Part shown: positions 16,471-25,982 of the stretch, one piece after another
Layout: each line of letters starts with the position of its first letter
Position numbering within the stretch: the first letter of the stretch is position 1
NCBI GenBank assembly: GCA_902761825.1
Contig: CACWLY010000003.1
Span: 1-37,933, forward strand
Length of the DNA stretch: 37,933 nt
Origin: an uncultured Eubacteriales bacterium
Lineage (GTDB): Bacteria > Bacillota > Clostridia > Christensenellales > Aristaeellaceae
Direction of reading: 5' to 3'
Translations under genes and position numbers: made by a program
Notes under the pieces: generated by a model
What the model saw: the letters and a program-made list of their open reading frames with translations, nothing else
Database searches by the model: none
Told to the model about the DNA's origin: nothing

Positions 16471-18111
16471 TCATTCCACGGACAGCAGGTAGTAATACAG
16501 CGGCTGGCCGCCATACATCACTTCCACGTCGCAGTCCGGATACATTTCCTGCAGCTCGCTGCCCAGGGCTTCCGCGTCGGCCTGCTTGGTGTCCGCGCCG
16601 TAATAAACGGTGATCAGGCTGTCATCCTCGCAGACGATGGATTTGATCAGCTGGATGGCGACCTCGTGGATATCGTTGCTGCGCACCGATACGGCGCCGT
16701 TGTGCAGGCCGATGATATCGCCCTCGGTAATGTGCATGTCCTCAAACTCGCTGTCGCGGACGGCATAGGTGATCATGCCCGTGCGCACGCGCTGAGCGGC
16801 CTCGTTCATCGCTTCTTCGTTTTCCTCGGCGGAAATATCCGGCTGGAAGGCGATGACGGCGGCGATGCCCATCGCCACGTTCTTCGTGGGGATCACGATC
16901 ACGTTCTTATCGCTGAGCTCGGCGGCCTGCTGCGCAGCAAGCACGACGTTGCCGTTGTTGGGCAAAATGAAGATGGTATTGGCGTTGATTTCGGCGATCG
17001 CGTTTTCCAGATCCTCGATGGCGGGGTTCATGGTCTGTCCGCCCTCGACGATGGCGTCCACGCCCAGATCCCTGAGAATGCTGGCAAAGCCCTCGCCCTG
17101 CGCGACGGACACCATGCCGTAATCCTTGGGCGGCTCGTTCTGCGCTTTCTGCGCCTGCTGCTGACGGCGGGTTTCCAGCATGTTTTCGATCTGAACGTCG
17201 ATCAGCTCACCGAGATTCTGTCCATACTGCAGGGCGCGGCCCGGGTCGTTGGTGTGCACGTGCACCTTGATGGTGGAAAGATCGCCGGTCACGTTGATGC
17301 AGTCGCCCACCCTGGTGAGATGACGTTTCAGCGAGGCGAGGTCGGTGATCTTGGCGTCGGCGCGGAGATTCTGAACGCCGTATTGGGTGTGATAGATGTT
17401 CTTGATCTCTTCGATGGCGTCGTGATCGTCGACGAACTCGGCGGACTTCTCGCCGCCGGCGGCCGCTTCGGGGGTTACATCGATATGCTCGCCGCCCAGC
17501 GCTGAAGCGTATCCCTGATAGATGTACATGAGTCCCTGACCGCCTGCGTCCACGACGCCGGCCTGCTTCAATACAGGCAGCATTTCGGGCGTGCGCGCCA
17601 GGATGTTTTCACCGCTCGTCAGGATCACGCGCATCAGCGCGTCGTAATCGTCGGGAGCGGATTCCGCCTGCTTGAGCGCTTCTTCGGCGATCACGCGGGC
17701 TACGGTCAGGATGGTGCCCTCCTTGGGCTTCATAACGGCCTTATAGGCCATATCGGAACCGGCCTTGAGCGCCTGCGCGAACTGCAGCGGGCTGATTTTA
17801 TCCAGGTTTTCCACAGACCGGGCAAAACCGCGCAGCAGCTGAGAGGTGATAACGCCGCTGTTGCCGCGCGCGCCGCGCAGCGCGCCCTTCGCGATGGCGG
17901 TGGCGGTCTCGCCGGCGGTCACGTAATCCTTGCTGTTCACTTCGCGGACCGCGCTGGCCACCGTCAGGGACATATTGGTGCCCGTATCGCCGTCGGGAAC
18001 GGGAAAAACGTTCAGCGCGTCCACCGCGTCTCTGTTCTTTTCCAGATTGGCGGCTCCGGCCACGATCATATCACGCAGCAGCATGCTGTCTATTAACTGA
18101 ACCTCAATCAA
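16471..18111 (-). CDS. DhaL/DegV-type fatty-acid kinase-like protein (YloV/FakA family)
   Basis: FakA uses ATP to phosphorylate fatty acids presented by a FakB (DegV) protein. The 546-residue product begins with a DhaL ATP-binding domain whose motif NVFPVPDGDTGTNM (about 35-48) carries the Mg-binding aspartates; the middle and C-terminal regions match YloV. The start is decided by the ribosome binding site: GGAGG at 18120-18124 stands 8 bases before TTG 18111, giving MIEVQLIDSMLLRDMI, which aligns with family N-termini; the GTG at 18132 lies upstream of that site. Asp23 precedes it by 71 bases and recG follows, the usual Firmicute order. No FakB gene is in the window. Confidence 0.9.
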   Translation of the reverse strand: MIEVQLIDSMLLRDMIVAGAANLEKNRDAVDALNVFPVPDGDTGTNMSLTVASAVREVNSKDYVTAGETATAIAKGALRGARGNSGVITSQLLRGFARSVENLDKISPLQFAQALKAGSDMAYKAVMKPKEGTILTVARVIAEEALKQAESAPDDYDALMRVILTSGENILARTPEMLPVLKQAGVVDAGGQGLMYIYQGYASALGGEHIDVTPEAAAGGEKSAEFVDDHDAIEEIKNIYHTQYGVQNLRADAKITDLASLKRHLTRVGDCINVTGDLSTIKVHVHTNDPGRALQYGQNLGELIDVQIENMLETRRQQQAQKAQNEPPKDYGMVSVAQGEGFASILRDLGVDAIVEGGQTMNPAIEDLENAIAEINANTIFILPNNGNVVLAAQQAAELSDKNVIVIPTKNVAMGIAAVIAFQPDISAEENEEAMNEAAQRVRTGMITYAVRDSEFEDMHITEGDIIGLHNGAVSVRSNDIHEVAIQLIKSIVCEDDSLITVYYGADTKQADAEALGSELQEMYPDCDVEVMYGGQPLYYYLLSVE

Positions 18112-18182
18112 TGCAAAAACCTCCGAATTCACCGCGTAAAAGCGGACGTGCGTATATCAGCGCAAAAAGATGAGGGAACGCT

Positions 18183-18536
18183 TTATTGTACGCGGATTCC
18201 CTCCACGGAAATGTTCACTTTGCGCACTTTTACACCGGTCATGCTTTCCAGCTTATAGCGAACGACTTCGACGATGGCGTTGCAGGCTACGGAAACCGAA
18301 ATGCCGTATTCCACCACGATATACAAATCCACATCCAGCATATCGTCCACCATGCGCAGCTGGACGCCCTTGCTCAGGTTTTCGCGGCCCAGCCATTCCA
18401 CAATGCCGTCCTTGGCCCGCTTGGAGCTCATGGCGACAATGCCGTAGCACTCCAGCACGGCATAGCCCACGACCTTCAGCATTACGTCTTCGGAGATGTA
18501 AATTGTGCCGATATCGTTTTTGATTTTACATTCCAT
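18183..18536 (-). CDS. Asp23/Gls24 family envelope stress protein (YloU-like)
   Basis: This is a small cytoplasmic protein of the Asp23 family, whose members associate with the membrane and affect envelope stress and, in the YloU/YloV pairing, fatty-acid kinase. The 117-residue protein has the family core (NDIGTIYISEDVMLKVVGYAVLECYGIVAM) and the C-terminal strand pattern VKVRKVNISVEGIRV. ATG 18536 follows AGGAGG; an upstream in-frame start at 18578 lies inside the leader. It is first in the unit with the FakA-like gene. Confidence 0.92.
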   Translation of the reverse strand: MECKIKNDIGTIYISEDVMLKVVGYAVLECYGIVAMSSKRAKDGIVEWLGRENLSKGVQLRMVDDMLDVDLYIVVEYGISVSVACNAIVEVVRYKLESMTGVKVRKVNISVEGIRVQ

Positions 18537-18562
18537 CGTTTTGAACCTCCTGATGTTGGTTC

Positions 18563-18577
18563 TGACCCAAGGGGTCA
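18563..18577 (-). promoter_or_regulatory. Inverted repeat at the Asp23 transcription start, possible operator
   Basis: TGACCC-3-GGGTCA, a perfect 6-base inverted repeat, begins 6 bases downstream of the -10 box. A dimeric repressor here would block initiation. No regulator can be named from the sequence. Confidence 0.35.
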
Positions 18578-18583
18578 ACTCTT

Positions 18584-18612
18584 ATTATACAATATTATGG
18601 ACATTTGCGCAA
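18584..18612 (-). promoter_or_regulatory. Promoter of the Asp23/FakA-like operon
   Basis: Minus-strand TTGCGC (18607-18612), a 17-base spacer and a perfect TATAAT (18584-18589). Confidence 0.8.
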
Positions 18613-18630
18613 GCCCGCAGGGGATTTCAT

Positions 18631-20358
18631 TTACCAATAACCATTTTCCCTGTTGATTGCGTCTATTTCGGACATACGGAGCTGCGGAGGATTGCAATGC
18701 TTGCAGGGGGTGAGCTTTTCGTATTCCGGTTCGTCCAGCTCGGCGTAGGTCATGCTACCCTGCAGGGGAAGGAAGCGAGCCTTGATGCTGGAGCAGTTCC
18801 GGTCGGCGTGGTAATAATGCCCGCCGTTGGGATTATAGAACAGGATGGTATCGGGAGAAACCGGATACTCCATGAAGGGATCGGGCCTGCCGGTGTCGTC
18901 CCAGATCAGCAGCTTAGTCCTGGTAGGCACGTTATCCCAGATCCATTTCATGTTGATCCCGTCGTCGTTGGCTTTGCGCTGAACGCGGACGCAGCCGTGG
19001 CTCGCCTTTTCGCCCAGGTATTTTTCGCAGGCTGAGAAATCCTTCAGATCGTATTTCTCGTTATAGATATACGGAACCTGGTGCAGGATATCGCCGTTGT
19101 TGAAGCGCATGCCGTAGCTGCAGATCAGGTTGCCGCTGGGAAACTCGCCCACTTTGCTGCTCAGGTAGAATTCGCCCGCCGGTGTTTCGTTCCACGGCTG
19201 GGCCTTGGTCGCAAACCCCGTGGAAACCAGCAGGGAAGAAAGCAGCCCTTTTTCGGTGACGATGTAAAGCTCCTGCGTCAGCTTGTCGATCAGCAGCCCG
19301 TATTCGGTGCGGGGCGTGAAGGTATCCAGCCGGTCGGTTTCGACATAGCCCTGCAGCAGGTCGTCGGTATTTCCGTAACCGCCGCCCTTGCCGGCGGAGC
19401 GGTACGCCTCCCCGTAGCTGGAATTGTAGACTTCGATTTTCGTCCAGCCGTTATCAAGCGTTTCCAGCACGTGGACGCCCTGCGTTTCGCAGGTGACCAG
19501 GCCGATGATGGCCCCGGAAGCGGAAGGCGTTCCGCGCAGCTTATAGGTCTGCCGCTCGGCCTGCTTTCCCGTGCCCTTAACGACCGTCATAGGCGATATC
19601 ATCACCTGCCAGATCGCGTCCCAGTCATAATTGCCCACTTCCATGCTCCAGTAATCGCCGCCGATGGTTTCTTCGCTGACGGAAGAAGGACGCACGGTCG
19701 GCTGCGGCTTCGGTGTCGCGGGAGCGGTCAGCGCTACGGAAAGCTGGTAGGAATTTCCGGTAATGCCGTTGCCGTCGGTGACTGTCAGCGAAAGCGTATA
19801 GTCGCCGGTTGCCTGGATATCCAGTTTTTCATAGCGCAGCGTGTTTGCGCCCTGGTCGACGGTCGCCGTGCGGAGCGGCTTCGCGCCGCCTTCCGGGGAA
19901 ACCAGCAGGGCGTTCAGCGTCCCGGCCTTGCTGGAATTCATATTCAGGGTCAGCGTCAGGTTTTTCTGGTCGCGGTAGGAAGAAGCGGAGGCCGAAAGGA
20001 TCTGCGGCGCGGGTTCGCCGACGGTAAAGCCGCGTGTCTGCGTACAACCGCCCGCCGCGGCGCGCAGCTGATATTCGCCGGCGGGAAGCGCGGAGCCGCC
20101 GACGATCCCGTTGAAGGTGACGGTCACGTCGCCGGCGTTCACTTCCATGTTTTCGCGCAGCGAATGCGTTATCGTTCCGTCAGCGGAAAGCACGTCCAGC
20201 GAAAGGACGGAGGGCGCCGAAACGTTCAGCGTGATCCGTTCGGCCTTTCCGGGATAGATGATTTCGGGAGAATGGACGAAAACAAGCTCCCCGGACGCGG
20301 AGCTGATGTCCGGAAAAAGGATCAGAAGGAAGAATACCGCCAAAACGCGCAAACGCAT
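18631..20358 (-). CDS. Secreted L,D-transpeptidase (YkuD) with N-terminal beta-sandwich and C-terminal Cys/His module
   Basis: YkuD enzymes make 3-3 cross-links in peptidoglycan or attach proteins to it. The 575-residue protein has a signal peptide (about 1-20, ending near SSAS), then about 200 residues resembling Ig-like beta-sandwich repeats, a Pro-rich linker, an SH3b-like stretch (RGTPSASGAIIGLV, later GYVETD), and the YkuD domain with the catalytic motif SHGCVRV. It ends with a Cys/His-rich module (YYHADRNC, then TPCKHCNPP) that looks like a small zinc site. ATG 20358 follows AAGGAG. It is a single gene with its own divergent promoter; lipid or sortase anchors are not visible. Confidence 0.92.
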   Translation of the reverse strand: MRLRVLAVFFLLILFPDISSASGELVFVHSPEIIYPGKAERITLNVSAPSVLSLDVLSADGTITHSLRENMEVNAGDVTVTFNGIVGGSALPAGEYQLRAAAGGCTQTRGFTVGEPAPQILSASASSYRDQKNLTLTLNMNSSKAGTLNALLVSPEGGAKPLRTATVDQGANTLRYEKLDIQATGDYTLSLTVTDGNGITGNSYQLSVALTAPATPKPQPTVRPSSVSEETIGGDYWSMEVGNYDWDAIWQVMISPMTVVKGTGKQAERQTYKLRGTPSASGAIIGLVTCETQGVHVLETLDNGWTKIEVYNSSYGEAYRSAGKGGGYGNTDDLLQGYVETDRLDTFTPRTEYGLLIDKLTQELYIVTEKGLLSSLLVSTGFATKAQPWNETPAGEFYLSSKVGEFPSGNLICSYGMRFNNGDILHQVPYIYNEKYDLKDFSACEKYLGEKASHGCVRVQRKANDDGINMKWIWDNVPTRTKLLIWDDTGRPDPFMEYPVSPDTILFYNPNGGHYYHADRNCSSIKARFLPLQGSMTYAELDEPEYEKLTPCKHCNPPQLRMSEIDAINRENGYW

Positions 20359-20393
20359 CGTTACCTGCTCCTTAACAAATAATTACCCTTTTT

Positions 20394-20423
20394 ATCATAC
20401 CAAAATATCGTAGCGGATTGCAA
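20394..20423 (-). promoter_or_regulatory. Probable promoter of the L,D-transpeptidase gene
   Basis: Minus-strand TTGCAA (20418-20423), an 18-base spacer and TATGAT (20394-20399). It is divergent from the helicase promoter at 20454. Confidence 0.5.
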
Positions 20424-20453
20424 TACGAGCATACAATATACGGTGTAAAAAGA

Positions 20454-20482
20454 TTGTAAAGATTTGAAAAATCGTATATAAT
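20454..20482 (+). promoter_or_regulatory. Promoter of the nuclease-SNF2 gene
   Basis: TTGTAA (20454-20459), a 17-base spacer and TATAAT (20477-20482). Transcription would begin near 20489, only a couple of bases before the ATG at 20491, which argues for a start codon further down at 20518. Confidence 0.8.
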
Positions 20483-20517
20483 GAACGGGTATGCTGATTC
20501 CGGAAAGGAGAACGGTG

Positions 20518-22698
20518 TTGGAGCGTGTACTTGAAGCGCTGCGTACGATCCGCGCGCCGCTGGCGACAGACGAATATGATCTGCATGAGCTTGCGCGTCA
20601 GGCGCTTGCCCGGCAGGGCATCGTGTGCGAGCACGAAGCGGTCCTGGCCCCGCGCTGCCGCATCGATATCCTGTGCGGCAGGATCGGCATAGAGATCAAG
20701 CGCGGAAAGCCCACTCGCTCCACGCTCTTCAGACAGCTTCTGCGCTACGCGCAGACCGGAAAGCTCGACGCGCTGATCGTGCTCAGCGAGCAGTCGGTCG
20801 ATCTGCCGGACGCTGTCGAAGGGATCCCGCTGACGGTGATCGGGCTTTACAAGCTGTGGGGGATCGCCAACGCCGGATATGCCGGAACGGCCGATCCGAC
20901 GATCGGGAAAGCCGACGCCGCGCTGCGGATGGCGCGGGACGCCCTGAACCTGCCCGGGCCGGAAACAGTGCAGGCCGATTACGCGGACGATGAAACGCCC
21001 GCCTATTTGCAGGATGTCCCGCAGGCAAGCCATTATTACGGCACGCTTTCCTATAACAGCAAGCGCCGGTGCTGGACGGTAAAGGGCGAATCCTGCGTCA
21101 TTGAACTCTGCAAGCGCCTGTTCCCGGGTTCCGATCACGAAAAGCGCGGCGAAGCGCGGTTTACCGATCATCGGCGCATTGTAGGCGATCTGAACTGGCT
21201 GATGCTGCGCTATCCGCTGGAAGTCGCCGGACGCGACGCCGAGCGCTGGCAGCGCGCCGTCAGCGGGGCCAGGGCGTACGCGGCGGAAAGGGAGCGCATC
21301 CTGAACGGCGCGCAGGAAAGGGAAGCGCCGGAAGGCATGTTCCTTGGCACGCTGCGGCCTTTTCAGAAAAAAGGGCTCGCCTGGCTCTGCGCCACGCCCC
21401 GCGGATTGCTGGCCGACGAAATGGGTCTTGGAAAAACGCTGCAGGCGCTATGCGCTTTATGCGCGCTTCGCGCTTTCCCGGCCGTTATCGTCGTTCCGCC
21501 GCATCTGGTCCGCAACTGGAAAGCCGAAATCGCCCGTTTTATCCGCATAGACGGCCACGCGCCCCGCGTGCATGAGATCAAAGGGCTGACTCCCTGCGCG
21601 CTTCCCGAAGCGGACATTTATATCCTGCATTATCTGCTGCTCCGCGGCTGGAAGCAGGTGCTTCCGAACCTGGGCTTCCGGGCCGTCGTGTTTGACGAGG
21701 CGCAGGAGCTCCGGCGCGCCGGAACCGAGAAATACAGCGCCGCCAGCCTGCTTGCCGGCAGCTGTGACCGCGTGATCGGCCTTTCGGGTACGCCGATCTA
21801 CAATCAGGGCGGAGAAATCTGGAATGTCGTCAACATCCTGGATTATCATTTCCTCGGGGACTGGGAGTCTTTTACGCGGGAATGGTGCTACGGATACGGA
21901 AACAACGTGGTGATTAAGCCCGAACTGCTCGGCGAGCATCTGCGCAGGGAGGGGCTGATGCTCCGCCGCACGAAGGCGGAGGTCCTGCCCGAGCTGCCCG
22001 AAAAGCGCAGGCTCGTTCAGGAGATCGACGCCGATGACGCGGTGTACGTGCGCCTGATGCAGCCGGTGCTGGAAAAGCTGCGGCTGCTGAAAAGCGACGG
22101 CACGCTGACCGCTTCGGCCCGCGCCCTGATGATCGATCAGATTTCACAGAGCGAACGGCAGGCGACGGGCATCGCCAAAGCCCCGTATGTCTGCCAGTTC
22201 GTCCGGACGCTGCTGGAGAACGGCGAACGGGTGCTCCTGTTTGCCCATCACCACGCGGTGATGGATCGCTACCGGGAAGAGCTCAGGGCCTTTCATCCGG
22301 TTTTTATCACCGGGCGGGAGACCGGCGCGCAGAAAGAGGAGGCCGCCGCGCATTTCATGGAGGGGAAAACCGATCTGTGCTGCGTTTCGCTCCGGGCCGC
22401 GTCGGGCCTCAACCTGCAAAGGGCTTCCTGCGTGGTGTTCGGCGAACTGGACTGGTCGCCCGCCGTGCATTCGCAGGCGGAAGACCGCGCGCATCGGATC
22501 GGGCAGAAGGATTCGCTTTTGTGCTACTACCTTGTCAGTCCCCGGGGCAGCGACGCCGATATCCAGGAAGCGCTGGGGCTCAAGGTCAGCCAGTTCCTGG
22601 GCCTGATGGGCGAAAGCGCGCAGCCTCCGGCGCTGATGCAGGCGGACGCCGATTACGCCAGGCGGTATGTGGAAAAGCTGATGGAAAAATACGAATGA
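20518..22698 (+). CDS. SNF2-family helicase with N-terminal PD-(D/E)XK nuclease-like domain
   Basis: A 726-residue two-part protein. The N-terminal ~110 residues hold a PD-(D/E)XK nuclease pattern: RIDIL (D50), then GIEIK (E59, K61), then a basic helix with RQLLRY and LDALIVLSE. A linker (about 160-240) ends in LMLRYPLEV. The SNF2 motor follows: motif I DEMGLGKT (K306), motif II DEAQ (393-396), motif III LSGTP, and motif VI AEDRAHRIGQ (654-663). Start TTG 20518 is set by AAGGAG 7 bases upstream; ATG 20491 would be nearly leaderless and would translate the binding site. It precedes the ruv operon, so repair is plausible; similar architectures also occur in phage defence. Function unproven. Confidence 0.88.
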   Translation: MERVLEALRTIRAPLATDEYDLHELARQALARQGIVCEHEAVLAPRCRIDILCGRIGIEIKRGKPTRSTLFRQLLRYAQTGKLDALIVLSEQSVDLPDAVEGIPLTVIGLYKLWGIANAGYAGTADPTIGKADAALRMARDALNLPGPETVQADYADDETPAYLQDVPQASHYYGTLSYNSKRRCWTVKGESCVIELCKRLFPGSDHEKRGEARFTDHRRIVGDLNWLMLRYPLEVAGRDAERWQRAVSGARAYAAERERILNGAQEREAPEGMFLGTLRPFQKKGLAWLCATPRGLLADEMGLGKTLQALCALCALRAFPAVIVVPPHLVRNWKAEIARFIRIDGHAPRVHEIKGLTPCALPEADIYILHYLLLRGWKQVLPNLGFRAVVFDEAQELRRAGTEKYSAASLLAGSCDRVIGLSGTPIYNQGGEIWNVVNILDYHFLGDWESFTREWCYGYGNNVVIKPELLGEHLRREGLMLRRTKAEVLPELPEKRRLVQEIDADDAVYVRLMQPVLEKLRLLKSDGTLTASARALMIDQISQSERQATGIAKAPYVCQFVRTLLENGERVLLFAHHHAVMDRYREELRAFHPVFITGRETGAQKEEAAAHFMEGKTDLCCVSLRAASGLNLQRASCVVFGELDWSPAVHSQAEDRAHRIGQKDSLLCYYLVSPRGSDADIQEALGLKVSQFLGLMGESAQPPALMQADADYARRYVEKLMEKYE

Positions 22699-22715
22699 CG
22701 GCGAAAGCCCCGCGT

Positions 22716-22744
22716 TTGACAAATGCGCACAAATGTTCTATTAT
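22716..22744 (+). promoter_or_regulatory. Promoter of the ruvC operon
   Basis: TTGACA (22716-22721), a 17-base spacer and TATTAT (22739-22744), about 30 bases before ruvC. No LexA-type operator (GAACN4GTTC) is seen next to it. Confidence 0.8.
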
Positions 22745-22774
22745 TAAACAGTATTTTTTGCACGGAGGGCACGC

Positions 22775-23269
22775 ATGCGGATATTGGGCATTGACCCGGG
22801 GCTTGCCACGCTGGGGTACGGCGTGATCGATACGGCGGGGAACCGGATGACGCTGATCACGGCAGGAGCTGTGATCACAACGCCCGATATGATCACGCCG
22901 GACAGACTGCGTTCCATCCGCAGCCAGATATCGCAGCTGCTGCAGCTGTACCGCCCCGAACAAATCGCCTTTGAGGAATTGTTTTTTTCCAAGAACATCA
23001 CCACGGGCATGAGCGTATCCATGGCGCGCGGCGTTACGATCTGCACCTGCGCGGAATATACGGACAAGCTGTATGAATATACGCCCATGCAGATCAAACA
23101 GGCGGTGGTCGGCTACGGAAAGGCCGACAAGCATCAGATCCAGGAAATGGTCAAAATGACGCTTGGCCTTCCGGATATCATCCGTCCCGACGACGCGGCC
23201 GACGCGGTGGCCTGCGCGATCACGCACGCCAGCTCGGGATTGCTGCGGGAACAGTTCCGCATGAAATAA
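22775..23269 (+). CDS. ruvC: Crossover junction endodeoxyribonuclease RuvC
   Basis: RuvC cuts Holliday junctions symmetrically after RuvAB branch migration. The 164-residue protein has the RNase H-like acidic residues in LGIDPG (D7), FEEL (E66 or E67) and DDAADA (near 138-143), and the family length. ATG 22775 follows CGGAGGG. It is the first gene of a tight operon with ruvA 10 bases later. Confidence 0.98.
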   Translation: MRILGIDPGLATLGYGVIDTAGNRMTLITAGAVITTPDMITPDRLRSIRSQISQLLQLYRPEQIAFEELFFSKNITTGMSVSMARGVTICTCAEYTDKLYEYTPMQIKQAVVGYGKADKHQIQEMVKMTLGLPDIIRPDDAADAVACAITHASSGLLREQFRMK

Positions 23270-23279
23270 AGGAGAAAAG

Positions 23280-23882
23280 ATGTACGATTATATCAACGGC
23301 ATCGTGGCCGGAAAGGGACATAACGAACTGGTGGTCGAAGCAGGCGGCGTGGGATACTCGCTGTATTGCAGCCTGAATACGATGCAGGACGCTCTGCCGG
23401 TCGGCGAAATGATGCGCGTATATACCTATCTGAACGTAACGCAGGACGGCATCACGCTGTTCGGGTTCGCAACGAAGGAAGAGCGCGAAATGTTTTTGCG
23501 CTTGACGACGGTTTCCGGCATCGGCCCGAAGACGGCGATAGGGATCCTGGGGAGCATGAGCATGCGCGACCTGACGCTGGCCATCGTGATGGGCGATACC
23601 GCCGTGCTGAGCCGTGCCCCGGGGATCGGCAAAAAAACGGCGCAGCGCATTGCGCTCGAATTGAAGGAACAGATATCCAGCGACGAGGTGGAGGGCCTTT
23701 CGGCCTTCGTGCCCGGCGCTGCCGCCGCGGTCAGTCAGAGCGATCCGATCACAGAGGCGATGATTGCCCTGCAGTCGCTCGGATATACGCAGGGCGAAGC
23801 CATGCAGGCGCTTTCTTCCGTCAAGGATAAAAGCGATCAGCCGGACGAGCTGGTGCGCCTGGCATTGCGCGGCATGATGTGA
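23280..23882 (+). CDS. ruvA: Holliday junction DNA helicase subunit RuvA
   Basis: RuvA binds the four-way junction and loads the RuvB motor. The 200-residue protein has the N-terminal OB fold (MYDYINGIV, then [11 protein letters not shown]), two helix-hairpin-helix motifs ([13 protein letters not shown] and [17 protein letters not shown]) and a C-terminal RuvB-binding domain ([16 protein letters not shown]). ATG 23280 follows GGAG. It lies between ruvC and ruvB with short gaps. Confidence 0.98.
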   Translation: MYDYINGIVAGKGHNELVVEAGGVGYSLYCSLNTMQDALPVGEMMRVYTYLNVTQDGITLFGFATKEEREMFLRLTTVSGIGPKTAIGILGSMSMRDLTLAIVMGDTAVLSRAPGIGKKTAQRIALELKEQISSDEVEGLSAFVPGAAAAVSQSDPITEAMIALQSLGYTQGEAMQALSSVKDKSDQPDELVRLALRGMM

Positions 23883-23895
23883 TACGGAGGATATC

Positions 23896-24954
23896 ATGGA
23901 AGAAGAACGCTTGATCGCCGGCGGCCTGCAAAACGCCGATCTTGATCTGGAAACCTCTCTGCGCCCGCATTCGCTGCGGGAGTATTTCGGCCAGCAGAAG
24001 GTAAAGGACAGCCTTTCCATCTATATCAACGCGGCGTTGCGCCGGCATGACGCGCTGGACCATATGCTGCTGTACGGGCCTCCGGGCCTGGGCAAAACCT
24101 GTCTGGCTGGCATTGTGGCGGCCGAAATGGGACAGAACATCCGCATCACCTCCGGACCGGCGATTGACCGCGCGGGCGATCTGGCCTCTATCCTCGTAAA
24201 GCTCGAGCCCGGCGATATCCTGTTCATCGATGAAATACACCGCCTTTCGCATTCGGTGGAGGAAGTGCTCTACTCCGCGATGGAGGATTTTGAGATCGAT
24301 CTGATGACCGGCAAGGGTCCCACGGCCCGCAGCATGCGCATTGCGCTGCCGAAGTTTACGCTGGTGGGCGCGACAACGCGCGCGGGCATGCTTTCCGCGC
24401 CGCTGCGGGATCGTTTCGGCATCATTTTCCGCCTGGAAATGTATTCTCCCGAAGAGCTGTGTCAGATCGTCACGCGCAGCGCAAGGCTGCTGAACGTGAA
24501 AGCCGAGCCCGAAGGCATGCTGGAGATCGCGCGGCGCAGCCGGGGAACGCCGAGAATCGCCAATCGCATGCTCAAGCGCGTCAGGGATTACGCGCAGGTG
24601 CGGGGCGACGGCTGCATTACGGAAAAGATCGCCCGGGAAGGGCTGGATATGCTGGACGTGGACAAACTGGGGCTCGACAGGGTGGACCGCACGCTCCTGT
24701 GCACCATGATCGACAAATTCGGCGGCGGTCCGGTCGGCCTGGATACGCTGGCCGCCTCGACCGGCGAGGACGCCAATACCATCGAGGATGTGTACGAGCC
24801 GTATCTGCTGCAGCTCGGCTTTATCCAGCGCACGCCCCGCGGACGCATCTGCACGCCGCTGGTGTATGACCACCTGGGCCGCGCGAAGCCCGAAAACCTT
24901 GCCGCGTACAATGCGCAGACATATATGTTCGAGGATCAGAATGAAGACCAGTGA
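23896..24954 (+). CDS. ruvB: Holliday junction DNA helicase subunit RuvB
   Basis: RuvB is the hexameric AAA+ motor of branch migration. The 352-residue protein has Walker [10 protein letters not shown], Walker B FIDEIHRL, sensor [11 protein letters not shown], the arginine finger region LRDRFG, and the C-terminal winged helix ([17 protein letters not shown]). ATG 23896 follows CGGAGG. Its 3' end overlaps queA by 14 bases, a common Firmicute arrangement. Confidence 0.98.
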   Translation: MEEERLIAGGLQNADLDLETSLRPHSLREYFGQQKVKDSLSIYINAALRRHDALDHMLLYGPPGLGKTCLAGIVAAEMGQNIRITSGPAIDRAGDLASILVKLEPGDILFIDEIHRLSHSVEEVLYSAMEDFEIDLMTGKGPTARSMRIALPKFTLVGATTRAGMLSAPLRDRFGIIFRLEMYSPEELCQIVTRSARLLNVKAEPEGMLEIARRSRGTPRIANRMLKRVRDYAQVRGDGCITEKIAREGLDMLDVDKLGLDRVDRTLLCTMIDKFGGGPVGLDTLAASTGEDANTIEDVYEPYLLQLGFIQRTPRGRICTPLVYDHLGRAKPENLAAYNAQTYMFEDQNEDQ

Positions 24955-25981
24955 TTTTAACTACGACCTGCCGGAAAGGCTGATCGCCCAGACGCCGGCG
25001 GAACCGCGGGACAGCAGCCGGATGATGGTATGCAACCGCAACAACAGCCTTCGCAGCGACCGTATTTTCCGAGATATCACCGGGTATCTGCGCCCGGGCG
25101 ACGTCATGGTGATCAACGAAACCCGCGTGATCCCCGCCCGGCTGCTGGGCGCGAAGGAAAGCACGGGCGTTCCGACGGAGTTTTTGCTGCTCAGGCGCAG
25201 GGAGATCGATACCTGGGAAGCGCTTGTAAAGCCCGGGCGCAGGCTGCACGCGGGCGATATGGTATCCTTCGGCGACGGTCTGCTGCGCGCGGAGATTCTG
25301 GATACGACCGACGCGGGCGGACGCGTCGTGCGCTTCCTGTACGACGGCGTATTTGAAAACCTCCTGGAAAAGCTCGGGGAAATGCCGCTGCCGCCCTATA
25401 TCCATGAAAAGCTGCGGGATCCGAACCGCTATCAGACCGTATACGCGAAGCTTGACGGAAGCGCCGCCGCGCCTACCGCCGGATTGCATTTTACGCCGGA
25501 GCTGCTTGAAAAGGTCCGCCAAATGGGCGTTGAGATCGTTCCCGTGCTGCTGCACGTCGGCCTGGGGACGTTCCGGCCCGTAAAGGAAGAGGACGTGGAA
25601 AAGCATGTGATGCACAGCGAATACTACGAGGTCTCCTCTGAAGCGGCGCGGAAAATCAATCGCGCGAAAGAGGCGGGCGGGCGTTTGCTCTGCATCGGAA
25701 CAACTTCCATGCGGACCATCGAGACCGTAGCCGATGAAAACGGCCTCATCCACGCGGGAAGCGGCATGACGAATATTTTCATAAAGCCCGGCGTAAAAAT
25801 CAAGGCGGTGGATATGCTGCTGACCAATTTCCATTTGCCCCAAAGCACGCTGCTGATGCTTGTTTCCACGCTGATGGGCAGGGAAAACGCCCTGGACGCT
25901 TACCGGGAAGCGGTGGAAAAGGAATACCGCTTCTTCTCGTTCGGCGACTGCATGCTGCTTGGAAACGATCTGGTAAAATAA
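24941..25981 (+). CDS. queA: tRNA preQ1(34) S-adenosylmethionine ribosyltransferase-isomerase
   Basis: QueA transfers and rearranges the ribosyl part of SAM onto preQ1 in the tRNA wobble position, giving epoxyqueuosine. The 346-residue protein has the family motifs [19 protein letters not shown] near the start, [34 protein letters not shown] and [19 protein letters not shown] 24941 lies inside the ruvB end, with GAGGA just upstream; the longer frame back to 24788 is ruvB in another frame. No tgt or queuosine-synthesis gene follows; psuK starts one base after its stop. Confidence 0.98.
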   Translation: MKTSDFNYDLPERLIAQTPAEPRDSSRMMVCNRNNSLRSDRIFRDITGYLRPGDVMVINETRVIPARLLGAKESTGVPTEFLLLRRREIDTWEALVKPGRRLHAGDMVSFGDGLLRAEILDTTDAGGRVVRFLYDGVFENLLEKLGEMPLPPYIHEKLRDPNRYQTVYAKLDGSAAAPTAGLHFTPELLEKVRQMGVEIVPVLLHVGLGTFRPVKEEDVEKHVMHSEYYEVSSEAARKINRAKEAGGRLLCIGTTSMRTIETVADENGLIHAGSGMTNIFIKPGVKIKAVDMLLTNFHLPQSTLLMLVSTLMGRENALDAYREAVEKEYRFFSFGDCMLLGNDLVK

Positions 25982-25982
25982 T

